DNA from: Porogramme epimiltina | Lineage: Eukaryota > Basidiomycota > Agaricomycetes > Polyporales > Polyporaceae | Direction: 5' to 3' | DNA: 34,403 nt | Assembly (NCBI GenBank): GCA_900155495.1 | Contig: FTLJ01001011.1 | Span: 1-34,403 of the forward strand | In this document: positions 19,316 through 30,947 of the stretch, piece by piece | Position numbering within the stretch: position 1 is the stretch's first letter | Layout: the number at the start of each line of letters is the position of its first letter | The notes under the pieces: generated by a model | What the model was told of the DNA's origin: nothing | The model's database searches: none | What the model saw: the letters and a program-made list of their open reading frames with translations, nothing else | Position numbers and translations under genes: made by a program

Positions 19316-19764
19316 ACGGTATCCGTCCGTCGGTGCGGTCCACCACAACAGCGCTACCTTCCAGGGCTACGACACAGAATCGGAGCTCATAGCTGGGGCT
19401 ATTCCCCATACACTCACACAATAACTCCGTACTACCTATTTACAGTATCATGCATCGCACCCTAATTGTCGTCGTTGCACTGGAATATGCTATTGGGTTA
19501 GATGTCGTATTATTCGGATGCTGAGTGATGGGGTGCATGCCTATACCCGCACGTGGGCAGATCAAATCACTTAACCTGTGAAAGAGGAGAGTTTCTTGTC
19601 TTTTGAAGTACGATTCCCTTTCGAGGTACCTATCAACGGGGCTCCGATGAGCTACAGTGTCGACGAGGCAGTGGTCGCTGAGCGCTTCGGCGCTGGCAAG
19701 CTGTCGGGCGGCCAACCGGAAACTGAACTTCACGGCGAATCACGATTCACGACGGAGCACCACT
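19316..19764. other. Intergenic between members A and B
   Basis: About 450 bp. Apart from the conserved block at 19694-19730 nothing is recognised. Confidence 0.45.
19694..19730 (+). promoter_or_regulatory. Conserved promoter block upstream of member B
   Basis: GCTGGCAAGCTGTCGGGCGG followed by CCAACCGGAAACTGAACTT, about 35 bp before the ATG at 19765. Matches the blocks before A and D. Confidence 0.55.
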
Positions 19765-20731
19765 ATGCCTCCCGCTCAGAGGAAGTCAATCAAGGTGAGT
19801 TGCACAAGGACAATTCTAGTATAGATGCTGCTCTCACACCTCGTAGACGCACGCACGATCAAAGCCTTACAACTTGCCTGCTGATGCTTCTAGCTCTGTC
19901 GCCATTGCCTCGCATTATGTTCCCGCCGCCACCTCAAGTTCGTCGCTAGTATCACACCCCCAGAATGATGCAGATGTACTAGCATCCTACTTCATACAGA
20001 AGAGATCTTTCAGGGAAATGTGTCTTTCCGGGATCGCAAAGTTTCTCCCCACATACACTCCCCGGGACGACTTCGAGATCCTGGCTCTCATTAGCTGGCA
20101 AAACAGACCGCCAAACCCCACTGAAGCTCAGATTGCAGCCCAGATTGCTGAGGAGAGGGAGATTGTGGAGATGGAATGGGGTAACAAGGCTAGTGAGATG
20201 GTCCACAACAGGCTGGACGAAATGGTAGAACCCACCGGGGTGAGTGCTACATTCGATAAAGTGTTCGTAGCTAGCCGCCAACATAAGGTGAAGTTCAAGC
20301 CTACAGCGGAGACAAGACACGTCCACACACGCCCATTGCCGGGTACCAAGTACTCTATCCGTCTCTTCCCTGGCCAGTACGCTATGCGGTTGTGGTCGAT
20401 GGATTTCGTGCTCACCGCCACTGGCGAACCGGTCAACTCCCCCTTCGAGTTCGAACTATTTTCCGTTCCGAACCCAAAGTCCCCATGGCTTTTTGGCCTC
20501 GGAGGCCGTATCCGCTCCGCCGAGAGAAGCTTTGGTATCAAACAGGACGAAATCCTTCCCGGGGAGGAGAAGTATCTACTCCAGGACGGTCAAACGTGTC
20601 TGCTGAGGCGTCCGGGCAAGCGGACTGTGCGGTTCACGGTGCCTATTCGCCCACTACCAGGGACGGAGGAGGAGCCTGAAGAGTGTGATGACTTGGACTT
20701 TCCCGAGGTGCTGTTGCCACCTAACCCTTGA
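19765..20731 (+). CDS. Unknown-family protein, member B
   Basis: Three exons: 19765-19794 (MPPAQRKSIK), 19847-20239 and 20294-20731, giving 286 aa. The N-terminus after the first intron is THARSKPYNL, followed by a long Ser/Ala linker. The helical domain has FREMCLSGIAKFLPTYTPRD and PTEAQIAAQIAEER. The C-terminal domain keeps TRHVHTRPLPGTKYSIRLFP, ATGEPVNSPFEFELFSVPNP, ILPGEEKYLLQDGQTCLLRR and FTVPIRPLP. Intron 2 (54 nt, GTGAGT...AAG) ends in AAG where the paralogues have TAG or CAG. It contains no stop and is a multiple of three, so a retained form with 18 extra residues is possible. Function unknown, as for the rest of the family. Tandem with A, same orientation. Confidence 0.85.
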
Positions 20732-20944
20732 TGAGTGGTCGACCGTGGTTACAATTGGCGGGTAGCAAACACTTGCACGCCACTTTAACATGTATCTGTG
20801 TAGTTATTTCGTCACCCTTTCCCCTTGGTCGTGAGGGACCAGGAGGATCATACCAATAATTAATGCTTGTTGGTTGCATACATTTGCAAAAGATAATCAT
20901 AGTCATCGAAGAACTACATGGGAACATACAAGCCCGACCGCCGT
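20732..20944. other. Convergent 3' region, member B / FOL1
   Basis: 213 bp between two converging genes, AT-richer than the coding sequence. It must hold both polyadenylation regions. Confidence 0.45.
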
Positions 20945-23699
20945 TTATGACCACAACGCAGAACTAACCCTCACGACATCCGCCAGATGCTGCACGTCGT
21001 GCACGCGCACGACGGACGCTCCTTGCTGTACCGCGCAGCTGACAGCCGCAGCCGTCGCCCAGTCCCGCTCATCCGGTCGCGTCTGCCTGCCCCCATAGCT
21101 TCCAGCAGGGTCCGTGTCGGCCTGTTGCAGAACCGCGCCCAAGAACGACTTCCGGGACGCCCCAATGAGCTGAGGGAACCCGGCCAACGGGTTGCGCTGG
21201 CCCCCGGGCGTGCGCGTGTCCGCGACGACGTTCGCAGCGCCGCGGAGCACCTCCAAGTTCCCCTCTAAGGTCTTGCTGAACCCGACGCCAGGATCCACAA
21301 TGACGAGCCACCGGCGCACGCCGCCGGGCCCGTGCACCGCGCGCTCGACGCGCGCCCCGAGCTCGACGCGCACGCCCTCGAGGACGGCGCCGCGCCCGCC
21401 GGCGTCCGCGGCGTAGGCGTACCGCGCGTAGTCCTTGTTCTCCGCGGCGGGCCCGCGCGAGTGCATGAGCACGACGGGCACGGCGCGGTCGCGCGCGACC
21501 TGGCGCATGCGCGCAAAGTGCGCGCGCGCGTCGGCGGTGTCCGCGGACGGCCACTCGGGCCCCGCGAACGCGCAGACGTCGTTGATGCAGTTCGCGCCCG
21601 CCTGGATCGCCTCCTCGGCGACCTCCCAGCGGAAGGTGTCGACGCTGATGAGCGCGGCGCTTTTACGCGCCTGGGGACTCGCGGGGGAGAGGGAGGGAGA
21701 GAGGGCGGAGGACGAGGATGAGGCGGAGCGGAGGCGGAGGAGGGGGCTGGTGTCCTCGCGGATGGCTTGGATGACGGGCACGACGCGCGAGAACTCTTCC
21801 TCTGGTGGAACGTACGCAGCGCCCGGGCGTGTGGAGTACCCGCCAATGTCGATGATACTCGCGCCTCCCGCGATTGCGGTCGTGACGTAAGATAAAGCGT
21901 TGGGTAGCGTGTAGTGGACGGAACCATCGGAGAATGAGTCCGGCGTCGCGTTGAGGGTAGCCATGATGTAGGTTTTGCGGGCGTGTTGCTTACCCTTCGA
22001 GGGATACGAGGTCACAGGATATGTCCAGTACGTGGCTGTGGGAGGGACAGGGAACAGTTTTGCAATGTGTGGAGGTTGCCTCCCTGCATGTGGCAGAGGA
22101 TATTGAGGGAAGGGGATAACTTTGTACATCGCGGGCTCGTCGGTGTCCTGCCTCATAAGAGTAGCCAGCAGTTCCTCCACCGTCCTCTTCACGGACGGTA
22201 CCACATAATCCGGAATCATGCTGTGCAGATCCGAATGAATATGGGCCAGCCCAGCAAAAGCATAGAACGTACTCGTAGAGTGGTCGCAAGACGAACTCCC
22301 GCTCGGTCAGTCGAGGGTGAGGAATGACTAGTTCGCCTTTGAGGTTCTCCAGCGTATCACGGGCGGACTCCGGTCTGGTGTCCAAGACGATCGAATCATA
22401 GGCTATTATATCCAAGTCTATCGCCCGAGGCCCGTTCCGGAACGTCGCGATGCGCCCAACAGCCTCTTCTATCTGTTTGAGGAACTTGAGAAGTGCGCGG
22501 GGTTCCAAGTCCGTCTCGATCTGTATGAACCTTCATTAGCATGTGTAGCTGGTGGTGCGGTGAGGCACTAACCATGCATGCACAGTTGATAAACTTCGGC
22601 TGGTCATCCACATACATCGGGGATGTCTCGTACATGAAACTCGTGTCGACGACGGCGACCCGCGAAGGACCAGCCCATTTTTCTAGGTCGGCTCCCGGAA
22701 TCTCTAGAAGGCGCAGTGCCGTCTCTATGTTGGCGAATCGGTCGCCTATATTTGCACCGACCGCGATGGCAGCCCGGTGAGGAAAAAGTTGTGAGGACTC
22801 TGGAAGGGAGGCTGATTGCTGCACTGGAGCGGAATCGGCCACCGAGGAGCCCGGTGTGCCCCCGGAAGCCGGATCCGAGCGCCCCTTATTGAAGTCCATC
22901 AAGGTTCGCGTGACTTCTACTTCCGCTGACTCGGCTCCTATAATCGCACTTGGCTTGGATATACGCACGACCACGCGAGCGCTGTAGTCGTTCATAGCGT
23001 TGAGCACGACGTGGGCGACTTCGGATGCAAGGGCCTCGACGGTCAGGTATTTCGACTCTTCGACGAACTAGCATGACAGTCAGCATCCGGCGTGGAAAAT
23101 GTACAGTCGGCGATACGTACGTCGAACACTTGCTGCTCAATCACGCGAAAGTCGAACGCCTTGAGCCTCGGGAATCTGCGAGTCGCCGAAACATTCACGA
23201 CAACACGTTGCTTCCGCTCGCGTTCGTGAGGATGGATGCCAATTATCGCGTGAGCGACGATGCCCTCCAAGGTCAGGCGTTCCTCGGACGGCGGCGACTG
23301 GGGACCTGATTTCGTGACCTCCATCCCAAACGCCATGCCGTACAGGAGCGCCTTGGTCCGCTTGATCCGCACGGTGAAAGCCGGAGTCTCCGTGTATTGC
23401 TGAGCGTACACTTCGCAGACGCGGTCAGCTAGACTCTCGAGCGATGGGAAGACTTCTGAGTCGACGATGGCGCCCATGCCCTTCGCAAGAGTAGAATAGT
23501 TGACGGAATGTGCGAGGTCGTCCGTCGCTGCGGCGTCCCGGACATCGTGGGCGAAGCTAAAGCTAATGAGTACGGGTTGTGCGTGAGGTGGATTCGCGGG
23601 CCATCGTGAACCGTCCGCGAAGGATACCGTGAGGGCGAGGTCGTTCACTCGGATAAAGTCTGTGGGTCGGCTGCCTGTGGACTTCAAACTTTGGGCCAT
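20945..23699 (-). CDS. FOL1: Trifunctional folate synthesis enzyme Fol1 (aldolase-pyrophosphokinase-dihydropteroate synthase)
   Basis: Four exons: 23699-23121, 23067-22573, 22520-22273 and 22220-20945, giving 865 aa. Two dihydroneopterin aldolase modules come first (about 10-130 and 140-265; for example GIVAHAIIGIHPHERERKQR). The HPPK domain (about 292-440) has VGANIGDRFANIETAL, GPRAIDLDIIAYDS and IPHPRLTEREFVLRPLYE. The DHPS domain (about 523-865) has NATPDSFSDGS, DIGGYSTRPGA, ISVDTFRWEVAEEAIQAGAN, IVDPGVGFSKTLEGNLEVL and GASRKSFLG. Together they make dihydropteroate from dihydroneopterin and p-aminobenzoate; DHPS is the sulfonamide target. The order and length match fungal Fol1. A Ser/Ala-rich insert (about residues 615-635) interrupts the DHPS domain. 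It faces ATG1 across 761 bp and converges on member B. Confidence 0.97.
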
Positions 23700-24460
23700 G
23701 TTAGTTGGATATTACAAAGCATTCGAGTATGCTCACCTCATGGTGGTCTAGAAAGGCGTGCGTTATGGTGAACCAGCACGGGTTTTGTACCTCTGGAGGG
23801 TGGCACGATGTCTGCTTATGGATCTTTGCAAGACGCCTGTGAGTGAGAAGGCTGCCGAGCACGCGACGGCCGTTCAAGAAGTTAGTATAGGATCATACAA
23901 AGTCCTGCGAAGTGGAACTAACGCCGCGCAACTCCGATGAGCCTTCGGTAGCCGGGGCCGAAGAGCGGATGAGTCGTTCACAGCCTAAGGGACCGAGGCT
24001 GTAGCCGGGACGATTGCCAATGGAGAGCGGATTGGGACTTGGAATGGCAGTCAGTGCCATCTATATGCGACAAGTGTAGAGAGTGCACCTCTGAGATGGA
24101 ACAGCACGCAAGAGATCTGGCAAAGGCGTGAATGGAGGCGAAGCCTGGATCTGTAGTAAGCGACTCTAACCGGAGTCTAATCTCGAGTAATCAGCATAGC
24201 CGCGGGGAGTGCGCACCTTGCCATATACGGTCTCAGGGGGGAGTCGGGTAGGGCTTACGTCATGCGACAAAGCAGACGAGGTTGCCTTGAATGTCGACTG
24301 TTGTCGGGCTTATGGACCTTGTCCCTCGCCAACCGAGCTCGAAGTATCCAGCCTTCTCCTCCCCGCCTCCCCATGTCTTAGCACATCCCCCTCGGTGACC
24401 GCCCCTCTCACTCAGCACTCCCCGTCGTCCCATCTCTTCCCTGTACACTATCCTCGTTCA
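23700..24460. promoter_or_regulatory. Divergent intergenic region between FOL1 and ATG1
   Basis: 761 bp containing the promoters of both genes. A pyrimidine-rich leader (CCTTCTCCTCCCCGCCTCCC, from 24351) lies before the ATG1 start. No clear TATA box and no extra gene; an open frame starting at 24209 simply extends ATG1 upstream from a non-ATG codon. Confidence 0.45.
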
Positions 24461-27400
24461 ATGGCACCTACTGCCACACCTGCGCCCACACCCCCCGCCG
24501 CCCCATCAAACAGCAAGCGCACCGCAAGCAATATGTCCGACAGGCAGAGAGTGGAAGACTTGGAGGTGAAGCCGTATGTCATTGTGAGTGATCTCGGCAA
24601 GGGCAGCTTCGCCACAGTCTATCGGGGATATCACGAGGTATGCACCAGTCTGTCCTACCTTCACTCGCACTGTCTGATCCTCGTCCGAGCAGCAAACACG
24701 TCGCCAAGTCGCGATCAAGACCGTAAATCGCAGCGGTCTTAGTCCGAAGTTGTTTGACAACTTGCAAGGCGAGATTGACATTCTCAAGAGTCTATCACAC
24801 CGTCATATCACTCGTCTCCTTGATGTCATAGTGAGTATTCGCTCGTACACTTGCTGCGAAGGTAGAAGGGTCTTGGGGGATGTGAGGCGACGTCAGTCGT
24901 TGACTTCAGTCTAGCGTGCAGAACGTAACATATACTTGATCATGGAGTTCTGCGCCGGCGGCGATCTCGCGAATTATATCAAGAAACGCGGACGAGTAGA
25001 AGGACTGGAGTATATCCCTTCACCCGGCGCCGCACCCACGTACTATCCGCACCCGAAGACCGGGGGACTCGACGAGATCGTCGTCCGCAGCTTCTTGAGG
25101 CAATTAGGTAGGTCAGAACCACTCCGCGTGACTTCATATCATTTACCTCTGGGCAGCTCGTGCTGTCAAGTTCCTCGATGCGCGGAAACTCATTCATCGG
25201 GACATCAAACCTCAGGTAAAACCTCCCTGCCATTTTCCGTACCCACATTCTCATTCGGACGCAGAACTTGCTATTGAATCCCTCCGGACCCGACGAATTC
25301 TCGCGAGGGCATCCATTAGGTGTCCCGGTTCTGAAAGTGGCCGACTTTGGATTTGCACGAGTTCTCCCTTCCGCGACGTTGGCGGAGACGTTATGTGGAT
25401 CACCGTGAGTTTTCCTGCAACGTCCCTTTACCATGGCTGACCAAGAGTCAGATTGTATATGGCCCCGGAGATCCTCGGCTATCAGAAGTATGACTCGAAG
25501 GCTGATCTCTGGTCCATCGGAGCAGTCCTGTACGAGATGGCTGTTGGAAAGCCGCCCTATCGCGCGCAGAATCATATAGAGCTGCTCAAGAAGATCGAAA
25601 ACTCAAAGGGTGTTAAGTTCCCCGATGAGGATCCGGCAATGCTAGAACGCGCCAGGACAAAGGGCGAAGAGCTAAAGCCAGTCCCCTCGGATATCAAGAT
25701 GCTCATCCGAAGCCTACTCAAGCGCGTACCCGCGGAACGGGCGAGCTTCGATGAGTTCTTCACAAGCCTGGCCATGGTGAAGTCGAAGTTTCCACCACCG
25801 AAGGAGCCATCCCCACCGTTGGAAGATGACGAGGACCCGGACCGTATACCGGACCACCACTTCGTCATTCCACCAGAAGTCCTAGATCCGAAGGCCATGA
25901 TCCCACCAGCGAAGATCAAGTTCAAGCGACGAGCCTCTGTTGGAGCGCACGAGCACGTAGTATACAGCGTGTGAGTACTATTAGAGGAATTGATGTGCAG
26001 AAACTTAACATGTCTACTCAGGGCTGCCGAGAACCTACCAGGGCCGTCACGCTCACCCCCAGCACAATCACCACAGTTCAGTCCCCCTGCGAGGACGAAG
26101 CCATTATCTCCGGACACATCGCTCATTCCCGGAGAAACGGAAGAGGACGGGGAACTACGACGCGAGTATGTCCTGGTTAGCGATCGACAAGCGGTGGAGA
26201 TCAACCGGGCAGTCGATGGTGCGTCAGGAGACCCTTCATTTTGAGTTACTTGTCTGACCCTGAACCTAGAAATCACCGCTCGCCGAAGGCCACTACGAGA
26301 CCGCAAGCCCTCGCCCCTCATGGACGACCCCTCAGGTGTAGGCCTGGACTCCCCTACATCTGGTTCCCCTCCCAACCCTGCCCCGACGTTCCCACCCCCT
26401 CCCAACACTAGCCTTCCCCCACTCTCCTCTTCACCCTCGAGTGCTAGCGCACGCGCGAACGGCAACGCCCTAACGCGCGCGCTGAGCATGGCAACGGGCA
26501 TCCTACGCGGCGGCCGCAGGAGGCCGTCGTCATACCAATTCGAGCCTATGGCGGCCTCGCCGCGGCGCGCTCAAATGTTTGGTGGACCTCGTGCGGGGAA
26601 CGGGGCAGGGGTGGCTCTTGGGTTGGAGCTGCAGGACGCCCGAGACGCCGAGGAAGACGAGCTGTTGACTAGCCTTGAAGAGCTTGCGCAGAAGACGGTG
26701 GTGATGTCGAACTGGGCGAATGAGATGTACGAGTATGTCAAGGCGTTCCCGCAGAGTGAGTGCATGTTGTGTCTGCCACCGCGTGGGCACTATGCTGACC
26801 GGTTCCTCCCTCTACTCTCTCTACTTCGTGCACTGTAGAGCCCTTGCCCGATCCATCGAAGTTCCTACGGCGGGAAGGTGAGACGGAGAAACTCGCGGCG
26901 CGCCGGCGGAACGCGGACATCCAGGCCGAGTACAACGCGATGACGTGCGTCGCGGTGTACATGACCCTCATGTCCTTTGCGCAGAAGGGCATCGACCGCC
27001 TGCGCAACTTCAACGAGCACTTGCAAATGCGCGACCCGGACGGCGAGCTCGAGGTCAGTGAGGGCTTCGACGAAGGTGAGCACACGCCGCGCTTGGTGCT
27101 GCGGGCGATCTGGAACTGATGGTGCTGGTGCCGTCGCAGCGTTGTCGTGGTACAAAGACCAGTTCATCAGGTCTCACGACCGTGCGGCGCAGGTAAAGAC
27201 GTGGTTGCCTGCGCAGTATGCGGGGCCGCCCACCTATTTGGATCAGCTGGTATACGATCGAGCTCTCAACCTGGTGCGCCCGCTCCGACGTTTGAATCTG
27301 CGTTCTATGCGACTGAAATACGCTTTACAGAGCCGCACGGCCGCGCGCAAGGAGCTTTTCGACCAGGCCACATCCCCCAACGAGTGCGAGCAACTTTACG

Positions 27401-27744
27401 AGGAATCTCTATGGTGCCTCTACACGCTGCGAGACGACCTGCTCAACAAAGGAAACCCCTTCCTGGACGAGGATCGCAATACCGTCTCTACTTGTGCGTG
27501 CTGCTGATCCTTTCTTCCCTTAATGCGGAGGTGCCGGTCGCTGACTATTGCCATTATAGGGGTGAAGCGGACGAAGCTCCGCCTAGTGCGCTGCCGCGCG
27601 CGGAAGACCATGACAGACCGGGAGCGCATGAAGGACGCGCGCCTGGACAACAACCTCGTCGACGTCCCGCGGATACCCGCACCGTGGGACGTACCCGTGC
27701 TCGATCCTGCATCTGTTCCCCCTGCCCCGGAGCCTGAAGTATGA
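24461..27744 (+). CDS. ATG1: Autophagy serine/threonine kinase Atg1 (ULK family)
   Basis: Eleven exons: 24461-24637, 24693-24830, 24915-25107, 25157-25215, 25265-25404, 25452-25970, 26022-26218, 26270-26755, 26839-27075, 27140-27493 and 27560-27744, giving 894 aa, close to yeast Atg1. The kinase domain is complete: LGKGSFATV (45-53), AIK with Lys68, Glu86, [13 protein letters not shown] with Asp185, ADFGFA with Asp216, an activation loop ETLCGSPLYMAPE with Thr231, and [14 protein letters not shown] Pro/Ser-rich linker carries EYVLVSD; Tyr458-Val461 fits the Atg8-interacting motif known from Atg1/ULK. The C-terminal part (from about 585, [20 protein letters not shown]) is the helical region that binds Atg13. 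The kinase starts autophagy on nutrient loss and acts at the phagophore assembly site. ATG at 24461 gives a natural start. Confidence 0.97.
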
Positions 27745-28366
27745 ATTCTGCCCGGGGCGTCCATTTGTATCGCAGTTTTCCCTGACCTCTCACGATAGAC
27801 GTGCGCGCGCACTACTTATCGTACAATATCTAGTTTGAGTCCCCTTCCGTGTGTTATATCTAATGCTTGCTCCCTTATGTGTGTTACTGCATCACGAATC
27901 CACCCTATCGCCTTTGTACTCTCCAGACTGGTGGTTCCTTTTCATCCCTCCCTCTTACAGTCCCCTTCATCACCTGTTGGTTGGCCCGCGGACACGTGGG
28001 CATGGACAGACACGGATTCTTGACACTCCATCATTCTGCGTCTCTACATACATTTGTACTTATAGTGTAATCTGCAATGAAGTTTCGTGTGTTATATGGT
28101 AGATGGTTGAAGGCAGTATTGACTGTTAAATAGATGAGACCGGGCCTATTGGCCCCGCTATCAACGTCTACAATGTGCAGCACCTAGCCACGAACGTTGT
28201 AGCCATCAATTGTACGTACAGGTAACATAGCATCAATCATGAGTATAATCTCCCTGGTCCCCCCGCAGGACGACCAAGGGGAAGGGGATAACCAAATGCA
28301 CACAGACCAGACGCATGTTCATGTAGCGTGGAGGTGCCCGCGACTGCAACCATGAGCAGCCGTTGA
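27745..28366. other. Convergent 3' region, ATG1 / member C
   Basis: 622 bp between converging genes. AT-richer, with short open frames that show no features. Nothing else is recognised. Confidence 0.45.
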
Positions 28367-29318
28367 TCAAGGGTCCGACGGTGACAGCATTTCGGGAAAG
28401 TCCAAGTCGATGTACTGTTCCTTCTCCTTCCCCGCATCTGGCAACGGCCGGATTGGGACTGTAAACCGCACAGTCTGCTTGCCCGGACGCGTCAGCAGAC
28501 ACGTTTGACCGTCTTGCAGCAAATACTTCTCCTCCCCAGGGAGTATCTCATCCGGTTTGAAACCAAAGCCTGTCTCGAGAGAGCGGATCTCTCCCCCAAG
28601 ACCAAAAAGCCAGGGGGTCTTTGGGTTCGGGATGGAGAATAGCCCGAATTCGAAGGGGCGGTTAACCGGTTCACCAGTCGCGGTGAGCACAATGTCCATC
28701 GTCCACCACCGCGCGGAATATTCGCCAGGGAAAAGGCGGATGGAGTACTCGCTTTCTGGCAGCGGGCGTGTGTAGACGTGTCGTGTATTCGCTGTAGGCT
28801 TGAGCTGCACCTTGGTTTAGCAACTTCCAGTAACAGACACTTTAGCAACACTCACCCCCGTAGGATGCACCATCTCCTCCAGTCTTTGGCGAGCATTCTG
28901 CTTTGCGTTTTCGCCCCATTCCATCTCCAGGACCCGCCTCTCTTCGGCCACCTGGGCGGCAATCTGAGCTTCAGTGGGGTGTGGAGGTCTGTGATGCCAG
29001 CTAGCGAGAGCTAGGATCTCGAAATCATCTTGAGGGGTGTAGTGTGGGAGATACTTTGCAATCCCCGCGAGACATATTTCTCTCAAAGATACCTTCTCCG
29101 TAAAGTGTGCCACGGTAGCTTCCCCGCTCTTGATATATGACGGAGAGGAAGAAGTGGCGGTGGAAGCCCGCGGTGTGGAGGCGGCAGAGCTAGAGGTACC
29201 CACAGATGTACTGTAAGGCTTTGATTGGGCATGTTTCTATGACGTATAAGCGCGATGTCAATGCTGGAAGCGAGATGGTGCAACTGACCTTGGTTGACTT
29301 GCTCTTTGCAGGGGGCAT
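28367..29318 (-). CDS. Unknown-family protein, member C
   Basis: Three exons: 29318-29289 (MPPAKSKSTK), 29236-28856 and 28804-28367, giving 282 aa. After intron 1 comes KHAQSKPYST and a Ser/Thr linker. The helical domain has VSLREICLAGIAKYLPHYTP and HPTEAQIAAQVAEERRVLEM. The C-terminal domain has TRHVYTRPLPESEYSIRLFP, WWTMDIVLTATGEPVNRPFE, EILPGEEKYLLQDGQTCLL and FTVPIRPLP. Intron 1 has donor GTCAGT; intron 2 is GTGAGT...CAG. No disabling change is seen. It heads the right-hand minus-strand block C-D-E and is an inverted counterpart of A and B. Its promoter is the most different in the family: I find only a weak match (GCGAACTTTGGACC) to the A/B/D block. Confidence 0.85.
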
Positions 29319-29981
29319 AGTGCGCTGTTCGTGGTACTACGTCGTGCCACGGTCCAAAGTTCGCGCCTCGGACGCGGGCCCGAAGTTCGAACGCGATCAC
29401 GTGTGGCGTGCGCGGTTCCGCAATCCAGGCGCTCCCGAACCATCTCTACTTAACTCTCAGTGCCCCTCAGTAATAGCTTGAAGTGCATCCGAGCCGTGAT
29501 TCGCGAAACTCAGCTTCCAGTCAGTCGTCCCGGGGCTTGTTGTAACCCCCCCCCCCCCAACACACACAACCAATCCTTTGAAATACAGTTCCCCACAGCT
29601 TTTTGACGGGCATCTTGAAAGCCTGTCGCAAGTGCTTCAAGTTCGAGGGGTAACAGAACCTCTCGCAGGGATTACCCCGCCCTCTGTACACCTCTAGATC
29701 TCCCTCCGACGGATGAATGGTCAGGCACTTCTTGTGTAATTCCCCTCGTCCCCTTCTACATACGTGATTTGATCTGCAGACGTAGAGGCCCACTGGGTGT
29801 ACACCCGTCACATCTGCGTTAATAACATGCTTTGCCTAGTGACGACAACTCGTACGTGTCATAGGGTAGAGTAGACAAGTGGGCAGCGCCGACTTATTAT
29901 GCAAGTCCACAAGGGGGTAGCCTTCCATGGTGAAAATCGTGAGCTTCAACTGGGGGCCTTGGTCCTCGCAAGGACCGCCTC
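29319..29981. other. Intergenic between members C and D
   Basis: 663 bp: promoter of C, a run of 13 C at 29546-29558, and the 3' flank of D. A minus-strand open frame at 29521-29811 has a somewhat protein-like Cys-containing stretch but no recognised motif; see findings. Confidence 0.4.
29546..29558 (+). repeat. C13 homopolymer
   Basis: Thirteen consecutive C followed by AACACACACAACC, in the C-D intergenic region. Length may be inaccurate. Confidence 0.8.
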
Positions 29982-30947
29982 CTAGGAGACCGACGGTGAC
30001 AGCACCTCGGGAAAGTCTATGTCATCGTATTCCACAGGTTCCTCCTTCTCCGTCTCTGGCAGTGGGCGGATAGGTACCGTAAACCGCACAGTCCGCTTGC
30101 CTGGACGTGTCAGCAGGCACGTCTGACCATCCTGCACAATGAACTTTTCTTCCCCGGGGAGTATTTCGTTCGGTTTGACACCAAAGCTTCTCTCGACGGA
30201 GCGGATCCGGCCCCCAAAGCCAAAAATCCACGGCGTCTTTGGATTCGGAACAGATAATAGTTCAAACTCGAAGGGAGAGTTGACCGGTTCGCCAGTGGCA
30301 GTAAGCACGAAGTCCATCGTCCACAACCGCCCAAGATACTGGCCGGGGAAGAGGCGGATGGAGTACTCGCTTCCTGGCAACGGACGTGTATATACGTGCC
30401 GTGTCTTCGCTGTCGGTTTGAACTACGCCCCATGTTGGCAACCAGCAACGAACGCTTTATCGAGTGGTGACACTCACCCCTGTGGGTTCCACCATTTCCT
30501 CCAGCTTGTTGTGAGCAGTCTGACTCGCAGTCTCTCCCCAATCCCTCTCCATATTACGCGTCCCATTAGCAATTTGTTCAGCAATCTGAGCTTCAGTGGG
30601 GTTCGCAGGTCGGTGTTGCCAGCTAATGAGGGCGAGAATCTCGAAGTCGTCCTGAGGAGTGTAACCCGGGAGAAACTTGGCTATCCCGGAGAGACAGATT
30701 TCCCTGAAAGATAGCTTCTCAGTAAAATAAGCCACTAGATCTTTATCGTCCTGGGTATGTGATGAGGAGGAAGAGGCAGTGGAGGGTGCCCCGCTCTGGG
30801 AGGCGGCAGCGATAGAGCTTGAGCTACCAACAGCCGCGTCGTAGGGCTTTGAGCGTGCATGTTTCTATGGAGTATGAGATAGAAGTCAATATATGGAGGC
30901 AGAGCAGCGCAGCTCACCTTGGCCGACTTGCGCTGAGCAGGAGGCAT
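29982..30947 (-). CDS. Unknown-family protein, member D
   Basis: Three exons: 30947-30918 (MPPAQRKSAK), 30864-30478 and 30422-29982, giving 285 aa. KHARSKPYDA opens exon 2. Then come a Ser-rich linker, the helical domain (FREICLSGIAKFLPGYTPQD; PTEAQIAEQIANGTRNMERD) and the C-terminal domain with YSIRLFPGQYLGRLWTMDFV, EFELLSVPNPKTPWIFGFGG and ILPGEEKFIVQDGQTCLLTR. Of the set it looks most like B: the protein, the promoter block and the second intron are all close. This suggests that B and D descend from one copy now found on opposite sides of FOL1-ATG1 in opposite orientation. Intron 2 here ends in a normal TAG, so the AAG in B is the derived state. Confidence 0.85.

Noticed and set aside
24209..24460. 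Extended N-terminus of ATG1
   Set aside because: The extension starts at a non-ATG codon and is composed of leader-like pyrimidine-rich sequence; the ATG at 24461 leads directly into the kinase with a normal short N-terminus.
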